From contig NC_088789.1 in NCBI RefSeq assembly GCF_949628265.1, forward strand, positions 16,546,886 through 16,610,885: a DNA stretch of 64,000 nt, given 5' to 3'. Both the position numbers and the translations under genes were made by a program. A model generated the notes under the pieces. That model was given only the letters and a program-made list of their open reading frames with translations. It did no database searches and had not been told where the DNA came from. The DNA comes from Cloeon dipterum (taxonomy: Eukaryota; Arthropoda; Insecta; Ephemeroptera; Baetidae). Positions 1 through 19,964 of the stretch are shown piece after piece. The number at the start of each line of letters is the position of its first letter. The first letter of the stretch is position 1.

Positions 1-343
1 GTTAATACCGAATCTCGATTGTTTCCCTCTTTTCCATTATTTTTCGCAATTTTTTTTTTTCAATTTTTCAAATGTTCAGCCTTCCATTATTTCTTATTAA
101 TTTTGTATGTCAGTAGCCACTGTCGAATTAATTTTTAGTGAAATCCACCACAAGGGCGCGGGTTCTTATTTATTTTTACGAATTTAAAATAAGTAAAATC
201 AGATGCGTTTTTACGATTCATAGCCTTAGCTTATTTTGTTTTTGAGCTTTTATTTCTCAAACATCGTACAAAATATTCATCACCTGCCTCTCAGTCTAGG
301 AAAATATGTAAAAAAAACAGGACAGCGCTATAGTTTTGAGTGC
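1..343. other. AT-rich intergenic sequence at left edge
   Basis: AT-rich sequence downstream of the SOD-like gene with homopolymer T runs. I see no coding exon or structured element. Confidence 0.5.
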
Positions 344-349
344 TTTATT
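344..349 (-). terminator. Poly(A) signal of the SOD-like gene
   Basis: AATAAA on the minus strand, about 92 bp after the stop codon of the SOD-like gene. It is the first canonical hexamer downstream. Confidence 0.55.
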
Positions 350-440
350 TAATAAACAATTGCTCAGAGTATTGATATACTGAATTCATACAAATAATAT
401 GTATTAAACTTTTGGCTAAGACGGTGTCATTACATTGTTA

Positions 441-2814
441 TTATTTGTGTCCAAAGTGGTGCCTTCTTCTCCTCGCAGCGGCGCTCTCTTCCGCTGAAGG
501 CGCCGATCTCCCCAATATCCCACAAGCAACAGAGGTTGACTCTTTTTTGCTCATATCGTGGAACGCGATTCCGCGGGCTAAAACGCTTCGATGTCCGCTG
601 AAGGCCAGCTTTGGGCCCAGAGTCATCTCCACCAATAGCTTTCCTTCGTCATCCACCTGGAAGGAACCCAGGTAGCCGGCGGGTATTTCAGGGCTCGGTA
701 TCGAATTGGCCGGCTGTAAATTTCAAAATGGGAAAATTTCATTCAAAGCAACTCAGCTTGACTTTTGCTGGTTCCAGAAATGTTTGCTTTTTGAAAATCA
801 GACCATTTTTTAAAAAATATGGTTTTAATAAAAACTTTAAATTTTTCCAAAAAATCCTTTAAAAAATTTAAATCATGCCATTGCCCGACTCTTGGCCTCA
901 TTTTTAGGGCTTATATAACAAGTGCAAAATTCTTACCATTAACATATAGAACAAATAAGCCAGATTGAAATATGGAATTTAATAATGATTATTGAATTTT
1001 AGACGTGACTATATGTTACCTGGTCGGGCTTGAAGACAGGACCCAGCTTCCTGCAATCGCCATTTTCGTGTACCGAGAGGCCAAGGTTGAGCCCAGAAGG
1101 GAGTCCGTGCAGCTCAGCGCGCAGTTGCATCTTCGCGCCGCCGGCATCTTCCTTGACGATGATTTCGCCGTGCAATTTGTCTTCTAGGGATCTTAGCACC
1201 GCCACGGCTTTTTTGCCTACCGCCGATTCCGCGTCCGCCTGAACAATTTTTCACAGAACCACGTGTATAATTAACTTTGGCATTGGTCGAGTGCAAATAA
1301 GAAAATTGAGCGCGCACGTTCCTCTTTAATTTTTTGTCGGTGCTGGACGAACGAGCGTCTTGTTGTCTGTCAAGGAAAAACGACTTTGTCTCGATAAAAG
1401 CGAGATGATGCTACAGCATGATGTCATCTCGCAGCTTATTCTCTTTTATATTGGAACATCTTTGCCGCCGCTGAGAAAGAATACCCTGCTCATGGCCACA
1501 GCCTCAAACGAGCAAATAAATTTCCTGATGGCAGCATCGGTGTGTGTGTGCATTAATGCTTAATGATGTCACGCTTAAAATTGGTTATTAAATAATTCCT
1601 GCAAATCCAATATATTCAACGCTTTTAACTTTAGTTAAGTGCGTGCATCACGAATTAACGATTATTGTTCCTAATACGCCAGATAGGAATTTTAAACATT
1701 TTTTTATGAAAATGAAGAAAATTTTATGTGGAAGGTTTGGGCTTTAATTAAAAAAAAAATGGGGACCAATGTAGAATAATGTAGATTTTTTTTAGTGTTT
1801 TTACCCATTTGGGTATTCGCGGGTTTCTTGCCCATTTTTCAAAATTCGGGTTGTATTCTTTTTAACATGATTTTATACGTTTAAAAAAAGAGATTTAGTC
1901 AATTAGTTAGTGTACCAGGTATTTTTTTTCGTTTTCAATAAATAAAATTTATAATTGCGGATTTGTTTTAAGAAAAATTTACCAATTTAGATAAAAAAAT
2001 CTTTAAAATTGTACAAAAAAATTATTCACTCTTGTGCTTGTTTTGGATAAAAAAAAACCAAACAAAATTGAGTTAAGGCCTAATTTTCGTAAAAAAATGG
2101 GGAAATATGATTCGAAATTTTTTCCCTTTTTCTATATAATCTAATAGATATTTCAAAGAGCATCTTTTCAATTATTAACTAACGCACAGAGTATATTATT
2201 TTTTGATTAGAAAAATCAGACAAATTAAAGGTTTTTAACGTATATTTTAAATGGTTTGAGCTCTCTAAACGATCTCAAAGATGGAACAAGCCGATCCTGG
2301 CTGATTTAGTGTCTAAAAATAAATCTGAATGTGCAGAAAAATAATTTGATAGTTTAAATCCCTTAAATTTCAACAATATCCTTGAAATGACATCATTTAT
2401 CCAAAATAATTTATTTCTAATTAAAATGACTACCTGTACAAATAGAATCTTTTGATCACGATAAATAAACATTTACACTCTGGTTTTATATTTCAAACTG
2501 GGGGCACACAAATTAATGTTTCTAAGACACTTATTTTATATTTTATATCTACATCAACAAAGATAAAAATGCATAAGTCAAAATAATTTTGCTTCAAAAT
2601 TGCCTGAACATATGAGTGCGATATAATATTATACCTTTCTGGAAAAGGGTGTCATGAGAACCTCATAGATCTGGCTGTTGTACCCTTTGACCTCTGGGAT
2701 ACTCCTGATGTAGAGGGTTCTGTCCGAGGGGCGCAGGACGGCTGGGACACCCCGTGCCTCAAGTCCAGCAATGACAAGCGACGAGAGGAGGACAAGTATC
2801 GCGTGTTGCTGCAT
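441..2814 (-). CDS. Rsod: Secreted Cu/Zn superoxide dismutase-like protein lacking metal ligands (RSOD type)
   Basis: Three coding exons, all phase 0: 2814-2635, 1238-1020 and 713-441, giving 223 residues. The start is the ATG at 2814, which opens a hydrophobic signal peptide (MQQHAILVLLSSLVIAGLEA), so the product should be secreted. The rest has the Cu/Zn-SOD fold. A GLSVHENGDC segment matches the GFHVHEFGD strand and ends in the first disulfide cysteine. HRSVLARGIAFHD matches the strand with the last copper histidine, and VACGILG holds the second disulfide cysteine. The first copper histidine is serine, the bridging and zinc histidines are missing from the shortened loop, and the arginine before the second cysteine is absent. 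Dismutase activity is therefore unlikely. The C-terminus has a basic ARRRRHHFGHK tail. Insects are known to have an SOD-related gene (Rsod) with lost ligands, and I assign this name by that resemblance. Intron 1 is about 1.4 kb. A small extra exon inside it cannot be excluded. Confidence 0.82.
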
Positions 2815-3442
2815 CTTCAGCAAATGCCAGGGAACGAATGCCGGCGTTTGCGATCGGAGAGGAATATTATATCAGATTGTGCGCCCGCCTCCTAATTATT
2901 TGTATACACCTGGCTGGAAACGCGACGCAAAGGTCCTGAGCCTTGACTCCGCAGACGTATCATCTTTTTTATTACGCATTGTGCATTAGTCAGCGTCGGA
3001 TTCTCTGTATAATCGGCGTAAATAATTTTGGGCTTTTTAAAACATAGGCGCAAGGGCCAAAATGAAGGAAGTAGTCCAGTCCAGGAAATGACCAGTTCAT
3101 GTTACTGCCCCCACACCGGGGTATTTTATTTAATACCCCTAGACGTCCCATCACATTAATTCCAGCATAGGTGCAATCCAGCAAGTAGCGAGACGGATAG
3201 CTTTCGCAATTCTCCCAAATCTGAATGGACTCGTCCATGCAATGCTAGAGATTTTAAATTAGATACAAATCAGCGGATTTTCACATTGCAAGTACACGCA
3301 AAACATGGTGGTCAAAAATTGGAGCAAACAACTTAGTTAAATCAGATATGTAATTAAATGCATTCAGAAGATATCAAATAATTTACTTGTTGGTGGTTTT
3401 CAATCGTTTTAGATAAAGTCAGGAAAATACTGGTTTCACAAA
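2815..3442. other. Intergenic: SOD-like promoter side and end of Klc
   Basis: This lies between the SOD-like start codon and the presumed Klc 3' end. A TATA-like minus-strand stretch (TATAATATT) sits about 45-55 bp upstream of the SOD-like ATG. An 82-codon minus-strand open frame at 2990-3238 shows no signal peptide, family motif or splice context, and I do not call it a gene. Confidence 0.4.
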
Positions 3443-3487
3443 TTTATTGAAGCTTAGCACTTGTAGCCATTGATAGCCATATTTATT
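3443..3487 (-). terminator. Candidate Klc poly(A) signals
   Basis: Two minus-strand AATAAA hexamers (3482-3487 and 3443-3448) lie about 1 kb after the Klc stop codon. They would give a 3' UTR of roughly 960-1000 nt. Which one is used is unknown. Confidence 0.35.
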
Positions 3488-4442
3488 CAAAGCACGATGC
3501 TTTCCAAAGTTGGAAAATATTCATCTTCCGCATCAACAGAATCAACGCAAATATCTTAATCACGACTGCTATAGTATTTTCTCCTAAAACACAGGCACGT
3601 CCGACACGAGAACATGCTGTGAGTAGGTTATAAGGGTTTGTTTTGTAAAATCGGTCATTTGTTGGATAAAAAGATGCAACTAAACAAAAGTATCACAAAT
3701 CAACAAACTTTGGGAATCTACTTTTCTTCTTAAAAGGAACTTAAACAATTTAAGTACACAAGATTACATGTTAAGGAGCTATGAACTAACTTAAATACTC
3801 TTGATTCAAATAATCCTGTTTGTATGTGTGCATTTTACAGAGTGTGTGTGAACCCACAACTTAAATTATGAGATTTTGTCTATCACTGCAGAGCCTGAAT
3901 GAATAATTATTCCTCTTTGTTCAAGCACAAGAGACAAGCAAATGTGGTGCAAAAGCAAAAGGCGGCGGCGCATGTGTTTGCTTTGAAACAATAACCATCA
4001 TTTGTTCTTTTCTCTCGCGACGGTGCTAAAATCATGTTGCAAATTAAGGCATAGTGTTACTCTCGATATTTCCTAACCCATTACCATATTGACAGTTCTC
4101 ATTCTGGCCCAATCACTCTTCCTTACATTTACAAAACGCACATAAACTTTCTTGTCCACACATTTTTACGATGGCACATACAGCCTTGATAAATTTGATC
4201 TGCGTCTTGACAACAAAAACAAAAAAGACAAGCCTGAATTTTCTCAAAATTTAAAATTTCCAGTCTTCTCAATAGCAAATTAATTCGGCAAGAAGCATAT
4301 ATTGAGTTAAAAGTTGTTACTAAATACATTTTTTCTTTATAAATAAATAATCCATTCAGGCTGAGAGGGTCTCGAGTGATCAAGAGCGGGAGAATAGTTC
4401 CAAGACTGCTGCTTATGATGAGAGCTGCTCAAATTTTAGTTG

Positions 4443-11393
<6,951 letters not shown>

Positions 11394-11429
11394 CCTGCCA
11401 ATACTCTCTATCTTTTTCCTGTAACAAGA

Positions 11430-12978
11430 GGGGAAACAATCAGCTTCGTGTTGTTTATAAATTTTTTAATTTAAATCCTAGCCAGTTAAAAAAACGCGCA
11501 CAAGAACTTTTATGTGCTGCTGAGAGAGCTTCATTTCTCTACATATGCTCAGCAGGCTTGTTGATTTTTACCAAGCGAGAGAGAGACGCCTTTTCACTCG
11601 CCACCGCGAGAGTCAACAAAACTCAAAGCAACTCATCTATCCCGTCTCAAGACGGAATTCTTTCTCTCTTCCCGTGTAATGGTGCATGTCTCTTGAAAAA
11701 AGATGCATGCAACCCTCGAGGCGGAGCGGCTCTCAAAGGCTCTAAAGAAACAATTTGGAGCTGCTGGTTCACACACCAGGTAATTACGAGAGCTCGACTC
11801 GAGAGCACAGATTCGAGTCAATGAACAACCAGGCCTACTCCGATAATAATGATAACTCTAGCCTTGCGCCGTTGCTGCTTCCGCTGACAGCAAGGCAGAA
11901 ATTAAAGGTTGAAAATGACTTGCTTTGTGTAATAACGCATTGTGAAAAATACTGAAGAATGTGGACATTGTTCATTGGGACTCCGCCTTGCACCATAAAT
12001 CACTGGATAATTAACCACTCATTTGCCAGGCTGCAAGGAAGATTTACCTTCGAAAGAATTCCAGCAGCCTGGAAGCCATTAGAAAGCCAACTAAACTTTG
12101 TGAGCTGTTGCTCGCATGGCATTCAGTCGGCAAATTCTGTTGAGCTGGTAATGGAAAGAAAAATATGACCGGTACGTGCGTGACAGGCGCCAAACTTTAG
12201 AATATTACGTTCGTGTACAAAATCAATAGGCGCCGAGACGCCGGAGACCAAAGGTCGTACAAGAAAGAGCGCCCAGGAAAATTTCTTCTGAAATTGGTCT
12301 AAAAATAAAAAAGGGGAATAACTCGATTGGCTTAATTTTAGAACTGAGAAGGCGCTACACTTTCAAGTGCATTCGTTTCGTTCCGGTGCATAGAGATTAC
12401 TTTGAATAGAGCTTTGGCGGCTCTTAATTAAAAGGCTGCCCAGTGCTTTTTGCGCTGCAAAGCAATGAAGGTTATTTTGTTCGCATGTACGAACTTATGA
12501 TTAAGTCGTCAATCGCAGAGCCAACATTACGAAATGAATTTTACTAACCAAGCCAGTGGTGAGCACGTTTCTCAAAGAATTGATTTGTAGCCAGACATGA
12601 CAGGCACACACAAAAGTTTCGGGGTAGTTTTAGAGAGGCGCCATTTTTATTTATCGAACGGTGTCAGTACAACATATGTGAACACCATGCTCTACTTGCA
12701 TAAACACATATCCGTGTAAAAAAACAATAACGTATGGTTTGTGCTTGTCAAATCTGAACTAGTAAAGCCGAATTTCATATTTTATAATTAGGCCTCCTCT
12801 TAGAAATATTTTATATCCTGAAAATATTTCTTAAAATTTACAAACAAAACCAATCCAAAATTTTCACGACGGTGCCAGCGAATCTTTATCAGTCGTGTCA
12901 GGGCGATAATAAACACCCAGACAAAAACAAGTAGGAAAATACGGCAAGACCGATGGTTATCTATCTATCGGGACTTAC
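11430..12978. other. Noncoding, probable first intron of Klc
   Basis: Mixed-composition sequence with no coding exon recognised on either strand. Confidence 0.4.
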
Positions 12979-13370
12979 TGCAGTGAAAGTGCCGTGTGCA
13001 AGTCGTGCATGTTGGCGGTTGCCGGCGTCAGGCTGCCTCGCCCCCGCACGCCGAAAGCAACCCTCCCGTCGGCCCAGTTAGTGCGACACTCTCGGCAAAC
13101 GCAAACAGAGCTCAAACGTCAGACCTGTTCGGCCGAAAGGGCGGAGTTGGCTGCGGTGGCGAATATCTCGGGTCGGTTGTCAGTGCCGACGCCAGCAGCA
13201 GCCAACGGCAGGCTGGCAGACCCACATTCAGTCTCAGTCAAACGACGGAGACTGCACTGGATCAATAATTCCGTGGGCCAGCCACTCCGTCTGACTAATG
13301 CATGTGTGCTTGTGAGCCGCCTTCTCGTGACTATTCCGAGCCACGCGCACTCTATTTCTGCGTGCTGCAC
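12979..13370 (-). promoter_or_regulatory. Candidate noncoding first exon and promoter of Klc
   Basis: The Klc start-codon exon begins at 11418 behind a clear acceptor, so at least one upstream noncoding exon is needed. Reading the minus strand, the first strong donor in a CpG-rich block is CA|GTAAGTCC, which would end an exon at 12979. The block from about 12,980 to 13,370 is far richer in GC and CpG than its surroundings, as promoters and first exons here tend to be. The transcription start itself is not visible, and other upstream blocks could serve. Confidence 0.35.
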
Positions 13371-13399
13371 TTACAATTTTGGGCGCAACTTTTCTGAAG

Positions 13400-16300
13400 G
13401 GATGAGTCGTCGATGAGGTGAAATTAATAGCAACAATTAATGGTTTCTTAACTGTGTTTTGTAATACCAGTCGACTGGCTGGCCTAGTCATGAAAAATAT
13501 CCTACCGCAAAATTGCAAATAAGTTTTGTTCGACTTCCAAACATAACTGTTATAACAAATCAGACACTCAATCCACATTCATTTTTAAAAGACGTCAGAA
13601 TTCAGTGATTCGATCATTAACCGCCGCCATTGAATGCAAATTACCTTAGCACACGAGAGTTTAACTGCGCAGGCAAAATTCTGAAGCTGCTTGTGATTGA
13701 TGCCCCGAATGAGAGCGAGCGGGCGCTTTAAATTTGCCTCTCATCGTCTGCGCAAAAGTTCTTAACCGTCTGGCTATTCATTTTTATTGAATGGGTCCTA
13801 CTACTGTGCCAAGCAAGGATCATTTTCCATTTTCTTTCACATTTTTCCAGTGCAATAGTCTGTCATCCTTTCGTTCAGCTATGAGCAGCAGCTATTGTGG
13901 TCAAGGGCGAATGGGTGCGAGCAGGTGCACATAAATAGCTGCATTATGTGCTTCTGACAAATGAACATAGTTTTCGCCACGCAGCGGTACAACTCGTGGA
14001 TATACCAACATAAAATATTGAGTTTCGAATGACAACAAAAATTGATTTTGAAAATGGTTTTAAGGGCCGTTGCAGAATTTATGACGGATATTTGCTCTAA
14101 ATATAGTATATATTATCGTATTCTTCGTTCGTTAATCTGCGAAACAGTTGACTTAAATTAAAATTCTCTTTCCGCGATTAATTAAGTTAAGTCCCATAAC
14201 ACGTTACAAATTCGAAAAAAAAAACATCAAATTGGCATAAAAGTAAATAAGTATTAACAAATATTCCCGTAAAATCCCAACAGAACGTTTCTCAATAAAT
14301 AGAGCATTTTGAAAGAAACTCAATACCGCACTAGATCTTTGGCCGCGGTGGAGGCAAGCAAGTGCAGTTGAAGGTCTCTACGAGGGGATGGTCCTCGTGA
14401 AATTGAAACGGCGTGCGCGGTTTAACTCGACGACCCCGTTGCAATGATGTGCCACAGTTTGCGGTCACCCGGCTTCGATACACAAAATCGATACTTTTCT
14501 GGCCATTCCATTCACGAACTAGTGCTGTTCGGTCAGGTAAAGTCAACTCATTACGCATGCATGCAAATGAGAACCAATGCCGTTGTTATGATCGACATTC
14601 TGGTCATGCGATCGACAAAGACTGTGATATACAAAAAAGGAAAATCGGTCTGTATGGAACATTTTTTTGACGTGCATGGAGAAATTAAATTTCCTTTTAA
14701 ATCCTACCAGTAAATCCAGGCAGGGAGTTTTATTTCATCTCAAAGTGCACAAGGCAAGATGTTTTTTCCTTTTTCATGCCGATTTAATTCCTGCACGCAT
14801 ATTTATTAGAATGGCATCACCTCAAATATACATTCTTGCTTTGCTGACCTCACACAATAAACATTGAGATGAACTTGTTAACAATGTTTTTACATAACAC
14901 TCACCATCAATTTGCTCTCCGGCCATTGAAGGAAAAATTGACAATGTCAATTTCTCTTAATTTGGCTTAAAAGTCTACTCGAAAGCTTTTCACTAATTAA
15001 TTCGCGCGCCGCAGGTTTTGACGAAAGATTAATTCCTAAAAAGGCGACAGAGAGAAAACCCATCGGTGATTTTTTTGTGTGTTGTAACTCTTAATGCGCC
15101 GAGGGAGCGGTCCAAGCGTGGCTTGTGGCTTTGATATTAACTAAAAGGCATTCGGGCCGAGGGAAAAGGCGAGAGAGATGAATCGACGTTGCGCCAAAAG
15201 AACGTGATGCTACTTGGAAAAGAGACAGATTTGAAGCGGCGGACCATCGATTACTCTAACGGCAACGACTTAACAAAAAATTGGATCGGGATGATTTTAT
15301 TAAGGGCCGGTGCCGGTATCCAATTGAGGGGCGCTTAGAAGTGAAAACTAAATTTTGCATCAAGATAAAATTTAATTTTCATATCTAGATATAGAAGAAA
15401 CAATGGCGAAGTAGAGAAAAACGATAAACACGCACACGAGCCAAATTGTCTCTCTCGCTGCACAAAAGCCGAGGCAAGAAAATGACCTATTTCATACGAA
15501 CGATCGAGGTGATATATTTACATTATTTTATCAAGCGAGATGCAGTTTAAAATCCAAGTTAGAAACCCCCACGATGATCATTTTGAATAATCTACATTTT
15601 TGCCGCTTCCAAAGCCTACTGAAATTTATTCAAGGGAAGCCATCAACTGCAGCGTATATTCATAAACAAATCAGGATTATGCGTAATCAACGTAGAGATT
15701 TTGCATTTCAACCAAGTGGTTAACAAACCACCGTTACAAACCCAACGATTTTTCTAAGTGCGGAAATCACTTCGCTTGGGCGGATTGCAAATTTTCCACT
15801 TGGCTGCTCCCGATTACTAAGTTCAGCCGTAAAGCCCCACAAGTAATCCGCGTACACGGAACGAAATTCAATTTGCAGCGGACCAGAGGTGATACCTACA
15901 CTCTGTAGGCGATGATGGTCTTCGACATTGCAGCGGCCGGATCAACCTACGGGGTGCCGGGGGGCCGAATTTGGACTCATCGGGGCCGGATTCAGGTCCA
16001 GAACAGCGAGTTCGAGTCGGCGAACGACTCAGACACACCCACTTAGCGTAGGGGCTACGCATGCACTTGTCTACTTCGCAACTGCCTCCCTCGGCGGGCG
16101 GACGTGCCAGCAGCAACCCCCAACCGACTGAGTCAGCAGAGGGGCGAGTTGGGGTGCGCCCCTCACCGACTCGCACTGCATGTGCTGCCTCGCGGTTCGT
16201 ATTGCAACTCTTGAAAACGAAGCACCCCAATCAGCCACAAGCTAGTCGGCCAATTTCGTGCTGGCCGGCAAGCGGCACTGCTGTGTTTCAAAAGTCTCCA

Positions 16301-19300
16301 AACAATTTTTAAAATGTTCATTCACTTTTTAAATTTGTCTGACTGGCGTCAACTGATGATTTATTTAAGGATCGCCTTATTTAGGTTCTGTGCCAAATTT
16401 TTTCACTTGCCAAAGAACCTGCTGTTCTGTGGTGCATTTTTGTGTTTCTGTTCCTTTATAACAACACCGTCTTTATATTATTGTTTTCCTTTTCACTCAA
16501 ATGCCTGCTAGGTCTACTCGCAAATAAGCGTGACTCTGTGCCAACACGAGACTGGATGGCATCATCCCACACTGTGGCCAATGAACCATTGCTATTGCCG
16601 AGGTGGCAACAATGCATCAAACATCGCGCAAAAACGGAAGTGAGTGCCACCGGCACATGCACAAATCGGGCTTTGGTTCTCCATGGGAGGTAAACTGTCC
16701 CGTAACCGCTTTATTCTATAAGGCCTCGATGCGTTGACACATCTTAAATATTTTTGATTGATGCCTAAGTGAGAACCTGAGAACAGTATAGTGAACAAAA
16801 CGTCATTGTTCTATAGTGTTGCTGATTAAAGCTTACGCCATTCGAATTCATTTGCGTTGATTCAAATCAAACTTTTTTCAGCCTCCTCATGGCACACATT
16901 TCTTTGCTCTTCAATCCAGCCGGTTTATTAAAGAGCACGTGATGCCAACCATATGTTGTTTAAAGTTGACTACTAATGCGACTCGTCGAGGGAGTGTAGG
17001 ATTTTGTGACGCATCTGTCTGTCACGCCTTGGGGCAAATGAGCCGTCCGTTCGTCTCTCCTAGAACCGGCAGGATTGACCGGATAATCGCTCCTCCAAAC
17101 GCTTGCGTTAATAGAGCAATCAGAGAGTGATGAGAACCGTCATCCAACCCCCGCCGTCTGAACAAACAAAAGGCCAAAGCCGAAACTAGCTCTGCTAGAA
17201 GAAAAGGTATCGTCTTTCTCATAGCGTCTAAAGACGATAAAACGGATTGAATTTCGTAATGATTTTATTCCTGAGGAAATTCAAGTTCTTGAGAGAATTG
17301 CCTACCAACTACTCGAGTACCTTCACCCAGCGTCACTCGAATTATTTTATTTCCCCCTTTTTTGTGTCTGCAACAGACTGAAATGCACGTTGCACGGCTT
17401 GATGATTCCGCGCGCGCAACTCGTTTCTCTGCAACTTCCACTTTTTGTAAAGCAGCACAGTGGCTCGCGTTACCCTTCTTGGGAATAAATTTAAACCTTG
17501 AGGCTAAAATGAAAATCAAAAGTGGACTTTTCGCCAGCGTCACCGCGCCGGTTCGGCGTCAATAGCGGCTTGTGTGTCGCCGTCTATTTTCAGCATCTCT
17601 GCCGAGAATTGAAATTCAGACCGCGTTTTTGCTGCGGAAAGAATGCCTTGAGTGCGGCGGAGGCGAATTGTGCCTGAATCGGAAAGAACGAGCGGCCGCT
17701 CATTATGACTACTTTGCTCGTTGTTCTCACTCGGCGTCAGTCATGAGCGAGGATTAGTCACGCGAATTGCTCCGGTTTGAGAACCCACTCTCCACAGCTT
17801 GCTGAGCGCGATTCACTTTGGTGCCCTTTGTATCGCTTCTGTAAAAGAGACTGGTGATTGTGCACAATTTTCGGCAACCTTTCCAGCGTCTTAAGAAAGG
17901 ATGCGGCCGACTAAAGGATAGAAAGAAGATGCTACTGACCCGAGACTTTTACCACATAATTGGAATGAGAGGAAGAGGAAATTTGCAAAAGCAATTCTGC
18001 GAGAATGGGAGCAAGCAATGTTATAAATCTGTAAAATTAAGTAATCCTGCTTAAAATCGCAAAGAAATAAAGAAATGGGAATTTATTGTAGATTAGTGAA
18101 ACGGATGTTAATTCAATGTTTCTACGCCTCATTGAGAGTGCACGCAATAGAGAACCAGTTAAAATCGAGTTGAGCATCTCCTAATTGCCGCAACAAGACG
18201 GGAAATGGCATTCAAAATGCACTACGCCCTGTCAGCAAATTGGCATCTCGCACGCCACGCGCGCGTTCTTTCTGATAAAGCAAAAATCCGCAAAAGACTT
18301 GGACGAGAGAGCAATTTTTATCTTGAGCAAAGCGAGGCAGCTCTGTATGTACTGCAGAGACCTTTGGCTGTTTGCTTTCACAGTCGCAGAGTTACTGCAA
18401 TATACAGTACACGGACTAGCAGCAGCTTAACCTGTGTAAATCCAAGCTTTCAATTATTGCGGTGCGCCTCTGCAAAAAGCACCCTAGGGATTGGTTTAGC
18501 TTGCTGTCTTGCTCAATGCTAGGCTATTTGAGGCGCTCGCCAAACTATTTTTTCGCTCTAGATATCCATTCATGCCCAGTTGCATGGAAACAACATGATT
18601 TTCATATATGAAAGGTTTTTAGCATAGAAAATTGTCGGAGGATAAGGCCACTTATGATCAGGGAAATTCCTGAGGCTTTTCTAACTGCATTTCAACAATA
18701 TCGAACACCAGAGAGGTGTTCATTGGAAACGCAAATTGTACAGCAGGCACAAAAAGTGAACACAATGCCGGGCGGCCAGACCATCGGCCACTGTTGGCTG
18801 CTTTTCTGCGGTTAAACTCTGTGGCAAGAGGCGTGACGCCCTCAGAGTTAATGCACTTTCCACAAGCTCCATAGGCGTAAGAGCGTTTTTGGCTCTGCCT
18901 ATCTCTGGTAACAATAACTGAACATAGTTTCATTCGCGGGCCACCGAAAAGCGATTATTTATATTTGTAGGTGGCGAACCTGGTCAGCGGCAATTTAATT
19001 GCAAGCGGAACAGCACAACGGCTCCAGTTTCAGCTTTTTTATCCAGTGCACCAGAGCATGAAGTCTGAACACCTGCTCCACAACTGAGTGAGAATAGCTT
19101 TTCCTTTTTGCCTTCTTTCATTTCTCCGTGGTTTCGGCCAATCGATACACACAACACACGCAAAATCTGTTATTTGAAACTGTGCGAGTAACCTGAGAGC
19201 GTTTGCTATTTTCTAGCATTGCGGTCGCAAAATATTCACGTTGAAAAAAGAAGCCAAGTCGATGTTTTTCATGAACCGTTTGAAGGTTACAGCGGTAATT

Positions 19301-19900
19301 AAATTAAAACAAATTTTTTTCTATGCAATAAACCGGTGTATCGATAAATTAAGTAATATTAAAGAGATGCGCAAAATCCGCCCTAGTTCCTGTTTGCCTA
19401 CGCAAAATTCCCTTTCATTCGCCCACAAGACTGAACATTGTGATAAATAAAACCGCGAAAAGCCGCTGCTCGCAATGAAAAAAAAGAGAAGGAAACAAAC
19501 AACAGCCGGCACAACGATATTTCGCTAGCCATATTTGGTAAGACTGCACGAAATGTGTGCATTTCACCTTAATGCTCACAACTGGGCGTGGCGTAATTTG
19601 GAAAATAATGCGGTTTCCGCTCAAAACGTGTGAAATCCTTTTCAAAGCCGTGTGTTTTACTCTGAACAAAAGACAACAGGAGTGGATGAAATATCAAATT
19701 GCTCGTGTGTATTAATGTCTGTGTTTACAAGCGCCGACAGGTTTTTCAAGTCGCGGAAATGCACATTCTTGATGAAAAAGGATTGGATTGCAAAAGTACT
19801 TACACAATGGAAAGGCGGTGCACGGATTAGTATGCAAATTCATAACAAGCGCGTACGTACTAACACTCAGGAGTGCAGGTACGAAAAAAACGGCGACAGC
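13400..19900. other. Noncoding block with CpG-rich islands
   Basis: I recognise no coding exon. CpG-rich stretches around 15.9-16.3, 16.9-17.2 and 17.5-17.8 kb stand out against AT-rich sequence and may be regulatory. Open frames inside them have no recognisable product. Confidence 0.4.
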
Positions 19901-19964
19901 ACTGGCTGCCGGAGCTCCTCACCACTGACTGACTGGCTGGCTGCTTTTCGCTCGCTCACGTCAG
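19890..19964 (+). promoter_or_regulatory. Candidate noncoding first exon of the zinc-finger gene
   Basis: A consensus donor CAG|GTGAGT on the plus strand ends a GC-rich stretch at 19964. The next plus-strand gene opens with an exon that has a good acceptor at 21880-21881 and its ATG at 21946, so an upstream noncoding exon is plausible. The left end shown is arbitrary. Confidence 0.3.

Noticed and set aside
2990..3238. 82-codon minus-strand frame between the SOD-like gene and Klc
   Set aside because: No signal peptide, domain, conserved motif or poly(A) context. Considered as an extra SOD exon but it lies upstream of a good signal-peptide start.
12994..13578. 114-140-codon frames in the CpG-rich block near 13 kb
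   Set aside because: High GC lowers stop frequency. Both strands are open and the translations are low-complexity without motifs.
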